From Haloferula helveola (lineage in GTDB: Bacteria; Verrucomicrobiota; Verrucomicrobiia; Verrucomicrobiales; Akkermansiaceae): a stretch of 64,000 bases of DNA. The stretch is taken from NCBI RefSeq assembly GCF_037076345.1, contig NZ_AP024702.1, forward strand, positions 5,084,001 through 5,148,000, written 5' to 3'. Made by a program: the position numbers and the translations under genes. Below the pieces are notes generated by a model, which was not told the origin of the DNA, did not search any database, and saw nothing but the letters and a program-made list of their open reading frames with translations. Positions 9,334 through 17,005 of the stretch are shown piece after piece; within the stretch, counting starts at the first letter, position 1, and each line of letters starts with the position of its first letter.

Positions 9334-9756
9334 GTGAAAGCGATTTTCGGAACGGTCGCCTTCCGGGCTGGTGTGGTGCTCACTGCGGTTTCGGTCGCGG
9401 CCTTCGGAGCATGGTGGCTCGCGGTCTACGGACCGAAAGGCATTCCCTTCCGATGCGTGTTGAATGACGCCACAGGAATCCATTGCCCAGGTTGCGGGAT
9501 GACCCGCGCTACCCATGCCGCGCTCGAAGGACGATTCGCCGATGCCTTCCGCTTCAATCCGCTCGGAGTCATCCTGCTGCCGATCGCGTTGTTGGCGCTG
9601 GTTCCCGAAGTGATCGCTTGGGTGAAAGGGGAGCCGCCCAAGTGGCGGGTGCCGGTCGGCAAACGTGGCGGGATCGCGCTCGCGGTGCTGGTCATCGGCT
9701 TCATGGTCCTGCGGAACCTGCCGTGGATGCCATTCAGGCTTCTTGCGCCGCACTAA
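9334..9756 (+). CDS. DUF2752 membrane protein
   Basis: A 140-residue membrane protein with about three hydrophobic segments (residues ~12-32, ~72-92, ~108-126). The DUF2752 signature is visible: a C-P-G-C-G-M-T-R motif with Cys51 and Cys54, followed by a helix ending FRFNPLG. DUF2752 genes commonly accompany GYF_2/CD225 genes, as here. The paired cysteines could bind metal or be redox active; this is not established. Start is GTG, 4 bp after the preceding stop. Confidence 0.8.
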   Translation: MKAIFGTVAFRAGVVLTAVSVAAFGAWWLAVYGPKGIPFRCVLNDATGIHCPGCGMTRATHAALEGRFADAFRFNPLGVILLPIALLALVPEVIAWVKGEPPKWRVPVGKRGGIALAVLVIGFMVLRNLPWMPFRLLAPH

Positions 9757-9762
9757 GAGATC

Positions 9763-10347
9763 TCAGCGGCCGAGCAATTTCGCCACGTGCTTGGCGAGCA
9801 GGTCGGCTTCGAGATTCACCCGTTGACCGACCTCGCGGTGATGCAGGTTGGTACGCTCGAAGGTATGCGGGATGATCCAGAAACGGGCGAGGGTGTCCTC
9901 AAGGTCGGCGATCGTCAGCGAGATGCCGTCCATCGCCAGCGAGCCCTTGTCGATGCAGAGCCGGGCGATGTCGTCAGGCAAGCGGATCGCGAGTTCGTGA
10001 TCCTGGCCGACCTCCCGCAGGACTTCGATCGTTCCGGTGCCGTCGATGTGGCCCTGCACGAAGTGTCCGCCAAGCCGGTCGCCGACTTGGAGGGCACGCT
10101 CGAGATTCACCGGGTCGCCGGGCTGAAGATCGCCGAGCGATGTGACCCGCAAGGTCTGGGTGAGCACATCGAAAGAGGCACCGGCCGGACTTAGCGATAC
10201 GACGGTCAGGCAGCAGCCGTTGATCGCGACCGAATCACCCAGGGACAGTTCGGGGGCGAAGGGAAGGGCGAGAGAGAGCCGGGCTTGCTCACCCCTTTCC
10301 TCGACGTCGGTGACGACGCCGGTGCACTCGACGAGTCCGGTGAACAC
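9763..10347 (-). CDS. ribE: Riboflavin synthase alpha subunit
   Basis: Dismutates two 6,7-dimethyl-8-ribityllumazine molecules to riboflavin. The 194-residue protein begins MFTGLVE and contains two repeated lumazine-binding barrels (residues ~1-88 and ~89-185), each with the typical INGCCLTV or MDGISLTI strand and a G-D-x-V-N-L-E-R segment. It lies 7 bp downstream of the antiporter gene on the same strand and is probably co-transcribed. No FMN riboswitch is seen directly upstream. It is convergent with the DUF2752 gene. Confidence 0.95.
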   Translation of the reverse strand: MFTGLVECTGVVTDVEERGEQARLSLALPFAPELSLGDSVAINGCCLTVVSLSPAGASFDVLTQTLRVTSLGDLQPGDPVNLERALQVGDRLGGHFVQGHIDGTGTIEVLREVGQDHELAIRLPDDIARLCIDKGSLAMDGISLTIADLEDTLARFWIIPHTFERTNLHHREVGQRVNLEADLLAKHVAKLLGR

Positions 10348-10354
10348 GATCGGA

Positions 10355-11992
10355 TCAGTGGTTGCCGGGATCGACGGCCTCGGACTCGGGATGACTGGCC
10401 TCGACGTGCTCGGCAGGAGCCTCCATTTCGAAGATCTTGTCGATTCCGTTGTCAGGGAAGAGCAGCATGTAGCACGCGGCGATCACGGTGGGGATCAGTG
10501 CCGCGGCGGCAAGCTTCAATGGGGAGATCCCGTCGCCGAAGAAGCGGTTCAGGAGTGCCTGACCCGCCGGGTTCGGCGCGTTGGCGATCACCGTCAAACC
10601 GCCGCCCGTCACGGCGCCGGCAAGGACGGCGTACTTCAAATGGGCGCCGAGGTCGGGTACCTGGCTGGCAAGGAAGGTGATTGCGGCGTTGTCGTTGAAG
10701 GACGTCAGGATGACGGAGCCGATGAACAGCGGGACCTCGGTGAGGCTGCTGATAATCGGAGCGAGCCACCAGCCCTGCAGGCCGCCATGGATAACCAGAC
10801 CGGCGAGGAAGAAGCCGACGAGAACCGGACCACGGAGATTGACCGCGTGCTGGTGGTGGGCGGTCGCCATACGGAAGGCGAGGAAGAACAGGAAGCCGCC
10901 GATGAACATCGAGGGAAAGTGCGAGAAGAACACGGTCCAGCCCATGAAGAGCAGGTGCACGACCGTGATCCAGACCGGAACCTTGCCGTGGCCTTCGCCG
11001 AGATCGCCCCGGCCGTCACCATCGTGGTCCGGAAGCCGACCCGCCATGGAGGCGAGCTCCTTGCGGAAGAAGAAGTAGTAGAGGGCGGTGGAGGTGAGGA
11101 TGCCGAGCACTGCCTTGTCACCGAAGTGCATCAGCATCTCCGGCGTCGTCAGTCCCCACTTGGTGGCCACCATCAGCACCGGGGGTGCCGCGAAGTGGGT
11201 GAGCACGCCACCGACCGAGATATTGACGAACAGCAGGCCGAGAGTGCCGTAAGCGAACATCGGCGACGGCTTCAGACGGTAGAACTTCTTCGCCAGCAGC
11301 ATCGCCGAAATCGTCATCGCGCCGGGCTCGGTGATGAACGACCCGAGGATAGGGCCGATGATGAGAATCGAGAGCCACCAAGCCGAGGGTGTCTGCTTGC
11401 CGATCCGGGCGAACAGGCTCAGGCAGTCTTCCGCAAAATTCAGGACCGGCCGAGTCGATGCGAGGGCCATGATGATGACCACGAACATCGGCTCGGTGAA
11501 GTTGACCCCGGACATGTAGGCCTCGACCGTTTCGACGTCGTAGTAGAAGAACATCGCCCCAAGCAGGACGATCACCCAGATGCCGAAGATCGCCTCGATC
11601 TCACCGAGGAAGTGGAAGAGCGTGGCCTTGAAGCTGACCATGTCGGCTGCGTGAGCCGGCAGGCCCTTGGCTTCCATCTCGCGACGGATCCGGGCGTCGT
11701 GGTCATGCTGCAGCTTGTGCGCGTATTTCGTGATCGGGACCGCGAAGAATGTGTGGAGGATCGCGCAGACGAAAATGATCGTCGCGACCATCAGGAAGGG
11801 CGCCTCCGAGGCACGGAATTTGATCTTATCCATGATCCCGGTCATGCCCGCCGCGGCCTCTTGGCTCGGGAATGCTTCCATCTGGGTCTGGAACTTTGGC
11901 GCTTCAAGTGCGTGGGCACCTCCGGCAGCGAAGGCCGCCGGGGCGAGCAGGACGAGAAGCAGCAGAAGGAGGTAGGGGAGTCGGCGGCTCAT
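10355..11992 (-). CDS. Putative Na+/H+ antiporter (ion transporter superfamily)
   Basis: A 545-residue inner-membrane protein with a cleavable-looking N-terminal hydrophobic segment (residues 1-22) and about twelve further membrane helices. Segments such as SFITEPGAMTISA, NISVGGVLTHFAAPP and SFNDNAAITFLASQ resemble the duplicated re-entrant motifs of NhaD/ArsB-type ion transporters. A central hydrophilic loop rich in His/Asp/Gly precedes the second half. The ATG at 11992 was chosen because the longer open frame upstream runs into the divergent lipoprotein gene. Likely role is sodium/proton exchange; the ion is inferred. Confidence 0.8.
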   Translation of the reverse strand: MSRRLPYLLLLLLVLLAPAAFAAGGAHALEAPKFQTQMEAFPSQEAAAGMTGIMDKIKFRASEAPFLMVATIIFVCAILHTFFAVPITKYAHKLQHDHDARIRREMEAKGLPAHAADMVSFKATLFHFLGEIEAIFGIWVIVLLGAMFFYYDVETVEAYMSGVNFTEPMFVVIIMALASTRPVLNFAEDCLSLFARIGKQTPSAWWLSILIIGPILGSFITEPGAMTISAMLLAKKFYRLKPSPMFAYGTLGLLFVNISVGGVLTHFAAPPVLMVATKWGLTTPEMLMHFGDKAVLGILTSTALYYFFFRKELASMAGRLPDHDGDGRGDLGEGHGKVPVWITVVHLLFMGWTVFFSHFPSMFIGGFLFFLAFRMATAHHQHAVNLRGPVLVGFFLAGLVIHGGLQGWWLAPIISSLTEVPLFIGSVILTSFNDNAAITFLASQVPDLGAHLKYAVLAGAVTGGGLTVIANAPNPAGQALLNRFFGDGISPLKLAAAALIPTVIAACYMLLFPDNGIDKIFEMEAPAEHVEASHPESEAVDPGNH

Positions 11993-12104
11993 GGTGGTTC
12001 TTGGGAACGAACGCCGGGAGTTTGCCCGGCAAACCGGGACCCGCAAGGGAAACCGGTACCTGCGGCGGGTTGCATCCGCCGGGGCCCGGCGATAGCCTCG
12101 AACC

Positions 12105-13013
12105 ATGACCCGCCGCTGGCTTCCGTTCCCGCTTGCCGTCCTGCTTGCCGCTTGCGGTACCGACGAGCGGGCCACCGTGGACGATCTCCCGCGCAATCCT
12201 TTCGCGCCGGACGCGATTCCGGCGGCGCTCCGGGGCGACGGGACGCCGATCAAGCCGAGTGACGGGCTGACGGCGGACATGCGGAATGATGCGGGGACCG
12301 TTTGGAATCCGGATGAGATCGAGTACACGGATCCTGACGCCGAGAACCCCGACAACATCGTTCCCGAGCTGCGGAAGCTGCTCGATTCTGCCACCACCGA
12401 AGGACCTTGGCGCCGCAGCTACACGGCGGCTTTCCGCGAAGCCCGCAAGACCAACACGCCGGTCTTGATGTGGTTCACCGATTCGCAGAACAGCCCGAAC
12501 TGCAAGGCGCTCAGCGAGGATCTCTTCTCCAAACAGGAATTCGAGGAGTGGGCGTCGCAGAATTTCGTCCGGCTGCAGGTCGACCAGCGGGTCGGCAGCA
12601 AGTTGGAGGACGAAGGGGCACGCAAGTCCGACTGGGTGCAGGCGCTCAAGAAACGCTACAAGGTTTTCGGAAACCCGACCCTGTTGGTCCTGACTCCGGC
12701 CGGGGAGGTGATCGGGCGCTACAAAGGCTACCGTCGCGGCCAGTGGGAATACCGCTGGGGCCAGCTGCGGCAGGGTGCGGATCTCGCCCGCAAGTCCCAC
12801 GCCGACTGGATCAAGAAGATGGAGAAAAAGGGCTACCGGACGTGGCACGATCCGCGCGGGAGGAGCTTCTTCGCCAAACTCATCGCCTATCGCGACGGCG
12901 AATTGGTCCTAATCGAGCCGGACGGCACCCGGGCGCAGACCAAGGAGCGCTACCTTTCGCCGGAGGACCAGGACTGGATCGCTGCGCAGAAGCGGGCGAG
13001 GGGAATCGAGTGA
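12105..13013 (+). CDS. Lipoprotein with thioredoxin-like domain and SHD1-type C-terminal domain
   Basis: A 302-residue protein with a lipoprotein signal (LLAAC, acylated Cys17). After a linker, residues ~98-220 form a thioredoxin_7-like domain (PVLMWFTDS, later GNPTLLVL with the cis-Pro). The usual CxxC is reduced to S-P-N-C, leaving one cysteine. The last ~50 residues (RTWHDPRGR, AKLIAYRDGELVLIEPDG) match an SHD1-like domain, common in Planctomycetes/Verrucomicrobia secreted proteins. It precedes trxB, but a cytoplasmic reductase cannot directly reduce an envelope lipoprotein. Function unknown. Confidence 0.75.
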   Translation: MTRRWLPFPLAVLLAACGTDERATVDDLPRNPFAPDAIPAALRGDGTPIKPSDGLTADMRNDAGTVWNPDEIEYTDPDAENPDNIVPELRKLLDSATTEGPWRRSYTAAFREARKTNTPVLMWFTDSQNSPNCKALSEDLFSKQEFEEWASQNFVRLQVDQRVGSKLEDEGARKSDWVQALKKRYKVFGNPTLLVLTPAGEVIGRYKGYRRGQWEYRWGQLRQGADLARKSHADWIKKMEKKGYRTWHDPRGRSFFAKLIAYRDGELVLIEPDGTRAQTKERYLSPEDQDWIAAQKRARGIE

Positions 13014-13077
13014 CAAGCGGCGTTGACCGCGGCGCGCATCCGCCGGAATACTCCGCCCGCCAACGACTCACAGCACC

Positions 13078-14007
13078 ATGGAAAACGTCATCATCATCGG
13101 GACAGGTTGCGCCGGCTATACCGCGGCGATCTACACGGCACGCGCGAACCTCGAACCGCTGATGCTCACCGGCACCCAGCCGGGCGGACAGCTGACGACC
13201 ACCACCGAAGTCGAGAATTTCCCGGGCTTTCCCGAGGGAATCATGGGTCCCGAGCTGATGGGTAACATGCAGAAGCAGGCCGAGAAATTCGGCACCCGCA
13301 TCGAGTTCGCCAACGTCGAGAGCGTGACCAAGACCGATGCCGGACACTTCGAGGTGAAGGCGGGTGGAAACACGCTTGAGGCGAAGACCGTGATCGTCGC
13401 CACCGGCGCCGCGCCACGCCACCTCGGCATCGAGGGTGAGCAGAAACTAATCGGTCACGGCCTGACGTCCTGCGCCACCTGTGATGGTGCGTTCTACCGC
13501 GACGTGCCGGTCTGCGTGATCGGTGGTGGCGACAGCGCGTGCGAGGAAGCGACCTTCCTGACCCGCTTCGCCAGCAAGGTCTATCTGATCCACCGTCGCG
13601 ACGAACTTCGTGCCTCGAAGATCATGGCCGAGCGTGCCTTGGCGAACGACAAGATCGAGCCGGTCTGGAACTCGACCGTCACGGAGTATCTCACCGACGA
13701 AGAAGGCGAGATGCGTGCGGTCACGCTCCAGAACACCGTCGATGGCAGCACCAGCGAGCTTGAGGTGAAGTGTGTTTTTGTCGCGATCGGACACGTGCCG
13801 AACAGCGCCTTCCTTGGCGACCTCGTCGACAAGGATGAGAACGGCTACATTCTCCAGACGCCGGGCCGCACCGCCACCAAGACCGAGGGTCTCTTCGCCG
13901 CAGGCGACGTGGCCGATCACTACTACCGCCAGGCGATCACCGCCGCAGGGCAGGGGTGCGCCGCCGCGCTTGAGGCCGAACGCTACCTCGCCGACGGCGA
14001 GGAGTGA
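13078..14007 (+). CDS. trxB: Thioredoxin reductase
   Basis: FAD/NADPH flavoenzyme that reduces thioredoxin; 309 residues, the standard length. FAD-binding dinucleotide motif GTGCAGYTA is at residues 8-16 (Cys where most TrxB have Ala-adjacent Pro), redox-active CATC is at 132-135, the NADPH-binding GGGDSA lies near 147-152, and the C-terminal FAD motif GLFAAGDV is near 275. It lies 64 bp after the lipoprotein gene. Downstream is a 470-bp repeat-rich spacer. Confidence 0.96.
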   Translation: MENVIIIGTGCAGYTAAIYTARANLEPLMLTGTQPGGQLTTTTEVENFPGFPEGIMGPELMGNMQKQAEKFGTRIEFANVESVTKTDAGHFEVKAGGNTLEAKTVIVATGAAPRHLGIEGEQKLIGHGLTSCATCDGAFYRDVPVCVIGGGDSACEEATFLTRFASKVYLIHRRDELRASKIMAERALANDKIEPVWNSTVTEYLTDEEGEMRAVTLQNTVDGSTSELEVKCVFVAIGHVPNSAFLGDLVDKDENGYILQTPGRTATKTEGLFAAGDVADHYYRQAITAAGQGCAAALEAERYLADGEE

Positions 14008-14475
14008 TCGGTCGTTCTCGATTGAACCGCGAAATCCGCGAAAAGGGCGAAAGGTAGAGAGAGCAGCCCGACCAAGCTGCGTCGGTCAGAGTCATGTTTG
14101 ACTGAAGTGGACCGCGCGACTCCAGTCGCGCCCCGGAGCCGCGGTCGGGCGAACAGCGACCTCGCAGCACCACTCGAACTCGAAGGGGGCCACCCGCTTC
14201 CTTCATGAGCTCATGCGCGACTGGGGTCGCGCGGTCCTTCAATCATCTTGTTACCGCAGCGTCTGTCTCAACGGTCGACCACGGGCCACCGCAAGTATCC
14301 CGGGCATTCATCCAGCCGCAGTTCATCACTTCCGTGGTTTCCGTGCCTTTCGTGGTTCGTCCGTCTCCAGTCTCCCCAATTTAGCGCCCATTCGCGATTT
14401 TCGCGGTTCCGGGCACGCCCCGAGTTTCCCGCTTGCGCGCCCCCGGCTACTCGGGCAAACATCCGCCACCCCAAG
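14008..14475. repeat. Repeat-rich intergenic spacer with nested inverted repeats
   Basis: No gene is seen in this 468-bp gap. Two sets of inverted repeats are visible. The inner pair, 14109-14131 and 14215-14237, is a 23-nt arm matched with one mismatch, and each arm is itself palindromic (CGCGACT..AGTCGCG). The outer pair, 14024-14049 and 14384-14409, is an imperfect GAACCGCGAAA-type arm. Between them, 14332-14363 carries a TTCCGTGGTTTCCGTG-type stretch resembling the ACCACGAAAGGCACGGAA repeats of related genomes. The nesting suggests a REP/MITE-like element or successive insertions. Confidence 0.6.
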
Positions 14476-14555
14476 GGCGGCTTGGCGGAATTGGTAGACG
14501 CGCTCGACTCAAAATCGAGTTCTTCGGAGTGTGGGTTCGAGTCCCACAGCCGCTA
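14476..14555 (+). tRNA. tRNA-Leu(CAA)
   Basis: Class II tRNA. Acceptor arms 14476-14482 (GGCGGCT) and 14548-14554 (AGCCGCT) pair with a terminal G-U, and A14555 is the discriminator. The D-arm has GGCGGAATTGGTAGACGCG as in leucine tRNAs. The anticodon stem CTCGA/TCGAG encloses loop CTCAAAA, giving anticodon CAA, which reads UUG. A short variable arm with a UUCGG loop follows, then T stem GTGGG/CCCAC around TTCGAGT. CCA is not encoded. It ends 23 bp before lpxI. Confidence 0.95.
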
Positions 14556-14578
14556 TTTTCTGACTTTTTCACCGCGGT

Positions 14579-15436
14579 ATGGAGGAGACGAGGACGATCG
14601 GCATCATCGCGGGCAACGGGGCTTACCCGAAGGTCTTTATCGAGGCCGCCCGTAAGAAGTGTCCCGGCGTCCGGCTTATCGTCGCAGCCTTCGAGGGCGA
14701 GACCCGCGACGAGGTCGTCGAGATGGCCGATGCCGCCGAGTGGATGCGTGTCGGGCAGCTCGGCAAGCCGATCAAATTCTTCAATAAGCAGGGGGCGAGG
14801 GAGGCGATCATGGTCGGCCAGATCGCGCCGAAGAACTTGTTCAACCTGCGCCCGGACCTGCGGACCCTGATGCTGCTGGCCCGGACCAAGGAGCGGAACG
14901 CCGAATCGCTTTTCGGCGGGATCGCCGAGGAGCTGGCCAAGGACGGGATTCATCTTCTCCCCGCGACGACCTTCCTTGAGGACCTGCTTCCCGGACCCGG
15001 GCACGTTTTTGGACCAGAGCTCAAGCCGCGGCAACTGGAGGATGCCGAGTTCGGTTTTCGGATCGCCAAGGAAACGAGCCGGCTCGACATCGGGCAGACC
15101 GTGGTCGTGCGCCATGGAACCGTCCTGGCCGTCGAGGCCTTCGAGGGCACCAACGCCTGCATCCGCCGGGGCGGGGAGTTGGGCAGGGGAAAGAACGTGA
15201 TGCTGGTGAAGGTCTCGAAGCCGAACCAGGACTTCCGTTTCGATGTGCCCGTTGTCGGGCCTCAGACCATCGAGACCTGCGTCGAAGCGGGCGTCGGATC
15301 GATTGCGATCGAGGCAGGTCGGACTTTGTTACTTGAGAGTGAGACGGTGAGGGATCTGTGCGACCGGAAAGGCGTCAGCCTGTATGCCGTCGGCTCAGAC
15401 GACCCCGATGATCAGGCGAAACTCCGGGTTAAATAG
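14579..15436 (+). CDS. lpxI: UDP-2,3-diacylglucosamine pyrophosphatase LpxI
   Basis: Hydrolyses UDP-2,3-diacylglucosamine to lipid X in lipid A synthesis, in organisms that use LpxI instead of LpxH. The 285-residue protein has the N-terminal IGIIAGNGAYP block and GQLGKPIKFF. The C-terminal catalytic half carries IGQTVVVRHGTVLAVEAFEGT, then GRGKNVMLVKVSKPNQDFRFDVPVVGPQT and IAIEAGRTLLL. It supports a lipid A-containing outer membrane. The gene directly follows tRNA-Leu and is convergent with the next gene. Confidence 0.93.
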   Translation: MEETRTIGIIAGNGAYPKVFIEAARKKCPGVRLIVAAFEGETRDEVVEMADAAEWMRVGQLGKPIKFFNKQGAREAIMVGQIAPKNLFNLRPDLRTLMLLARTKERNAESLFGGIAEELAKDGIHLLPATTFLEDLLPGPGHVFGPELKPRQLEDAEFGFRIAKETSRLDIGQTVVVRHGTVLAVEAFEGTNACIRRGGELGRGKNVMLVKVSKPNQDFRFDVPVVGPQTIETCVEAGVGSIAIEAGRTLLLESETVRDLCDRKGVSLYAVGSDDPDDQAKLRVK

Positions 15437-15477
15437 TTTCTGTAGAAAACGTAAAAAAGATCTGAAGTCCCGTTTTT

Positions 15478-16413
15478 CTAGCGTTTGGCGTTTGCGGGCC
15501 TTCCGTTGGTGGTGAGCACGTGAATCTCATGGGCGCCTTTGAAGCCGTCCGCCTTGAATTCCCAGACGACTTTCTTCTCTCGAGTTATTTCGAACACGTC
15601 CGGCATACCGTCTTTGCCCTGTCCGTAGCTGCAGATGACCAGGTTGCCGTTGCCGAGAATGTTTCCGCCGCAGGGGTCCGCGAAGCGATTGTCGACGTCC
15701 TCATTGGTGGTGACCCATTGCGGTTTGCCGTCGGCACCAAAAATCACGGTCTTGTTCCCATTGGTGAGGTTCACCATGACGCTTTGATCGTTCAGCAGGA
15801 TTGCGGTGAACGGCCAGTTCTTGCCCTCGCGTCCGCCGAGTTCGGGTAGGTCGGTGGCGATGGTCCGGACGATGCTTCCGTCGGGTCGGTATTCCTTTAC
15901 CGCGAAGGCGAGGAGGTGGGGCACTAGGTAGGTGCCAGCGGGAGTTTTGCGGGCCATCCGGGTCTGCATGTGGGCGTTCCCGGTTTCGGGCTGCAGGGGG
16001 CAGGTCGCGACAACTTTGCCATCCCGGCCGATCTCGAGCAGGCGGGGTTTCTTACCGAGTTCGGTGATCAGGGTGTTGCCGTTCTCAAGCCGGCTCACGG
16101 TTCCGATTTCGCTGTTCTCGGGCGAGAGCTTGTATTCGAAGACCACCTCCAAAGTGCGGGTGAATTCCTTCACAGACTTGGCGAATGCGATGAGGAGGTT
16201 TCCGTCGGCCAAGACCTCGCCGTCGCGGGACCGCTCGTTGACGGACCACATGGTCTCGCAGTCTTCACCGATCAGCGCGGTCTTGTTGCCGGTCAGCAGG
16301 AATGAATGGCGGATTCCCTCGGCGCTGATCTGCTCGCCGAAGGTGGCTGCAAGGAGAGAAGGTGGTGTCGCCAGAAGTGTCGCGACGAAAAATTGAAGTG
16401 GAACTGGTCTCAC
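15478..16413 (-). CDS. Secreted beta-propeller-like protein of unknown function
   Basis: From a GTG at 16413 the product is 311 residues with a signal-like N-terminus (hydrophobic residues ~5-20 ending L-L-A-A). The rest shows repeated strand blocks of the type ENGNTLITE, GNGNLVICS and DGKVVATCP, as in PQQ-/NHL-like propellers that read out text or ligand in secreted proteins. No catalytic motif is seen. An ATG 114 bp further upstream exists, but its extension is basic, lacks a signal peptide and seems non-coding. Function unknown. Confidence 0.6.
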   Translation of the reverse strand: MRPVPLQFFVATLLATPPSLLAATFGEQISAEGIRHSFLLTGNKTALIGEDCETMWSVNERSRDGEVLADGNLLIAFAKSVKEFTRTLEVVFEYKLSPENSEIGTVSRLENGNTLITELGKKPRLLEIGRDGKVVATCPLQPETGNAHMQTRMARKTPAGTYLVPHLLAFAVKEYRPDGSIVRTIATDLPELGGREGKNWPFTAILLNDQSVMVNLTNGNKTVIFGADGKPQWVTTNEDVDNRFADPCGGNILGNGNLVICSYGQGKDGMPDVFEITREKKVVWEFKADGFKGAHEIHVLTTNGRPANAKR

Positions 16414-16660
16414 GGTCGTCAGTGAACGTGGGCCCGGGGATGGATGTATCTCCGAGTTTTTGATCGCGCCTAGGCAAGCGTCGAAGGTGCGGCCGGGGCC
16501 GGTCTTACGGTTCGCCCTGCGGGTCATGCTCCGCGCCCAATCGCTTCACTGGTCGATGTCTTCCGTCGGATACCGATCCGTCCATAGGGGTGCGAACGGC
16601 GTGCGGCTTTTCGGGATGATCATTCGATCAAGGCTTTCGCGTTGCCGACCTTTTCCCTCA

Positions 16661-16930
16661 CTGGTTGCGGAATGGGTAAGGCGGAGGGTGAGGTTGTACT
16701 ACTGGAAGCAATGGAAGCAACCGCGCACGCGGCGCCGCGAACTCCTCGCGCTGGGCATTGCCCCGGGCGAGGTGCACAAGGCGTCGCGGAGCCGGAAAGG
16801 CTACTGGCGCATGAGCCAGATGTCGCTGGTGCGACACGCGCTCCACAACCGTTGGCTCGAGGAACAAGGGGTGCCCGAGATGAGGGCGACATGGATCAAG
16901 CTTCACTACGGGCAACTGGCCCGGGTCTGA
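16661..16930 (+). pseudogene. C-terminal remnant of group II intron reverse transcriptase/maturase
   Basis: The frame ending at the TGA 16928-16930 encodes about 90 residues matching the maturase (X) end of bacterial group II intron proteins: EWVRRRVR, YYWKQWK, RTRRR, then SRKGYWRMSQ, NRWLEEQG and a final LHYG..ARV. The reverse-transcriptase domain with YADD is absent. Upstream of about 16660 the frame stays open but loses family resemblance, so the element is 5'-truncated there. The remnant is followed by intron domains V and VI. It cannot be catalytically active. Confidence 0.85.
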
Positions 16931-16933
16931 TCG

Positions 16934-17005
16934 GAACCGCCCTGTACGGAGCCGTACGCAGGGTGGTGTGGGACCGGGGAGCTAATCACTCCCCGGGACC
17001 CGATT
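16934..17005 (+). mobile_element. Group II intron domains V-VI and 3' end (truncated intron)
   Basis: Domain V folds from 16936-16944 (ACCGCCCTG) with 16959-16967 (CAGGGTGGT), an inner TACG/CGTA stem and the diagnostic two-base bulge (CG, 16957-16958). Domain VI pairs 16974-16981 with 16989-16996, with outer GGG/CCC; an unpaired A at 16998 fits the branch-point adenosine about 7 nt from a 3' end near 17004-17005. The first bases offer CGC as a possible catalytic triad. Intron domains I-IV upstream are missing. Confidence 0.8.

Noticed and set aside
9763..10354. FMN riboswitch before ribE
   Set aside because: Only 7 bp separate ribE from the upstream gene on its strand; no aptamer fold is visible.
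15437..15477. Possible terminator between lpxI and the propeller-like gene
   Set aside because: A weak GAAAACG/CGTTTTTC pairing with a long loop; not convincing.
16460..16660. The N-terminal 67 residues of the ORF containing the intron-maturase remnant
   Set aside because: No similarity to reverse-transcriptase sequence; it appears to be flanking DNA that happens to be open.
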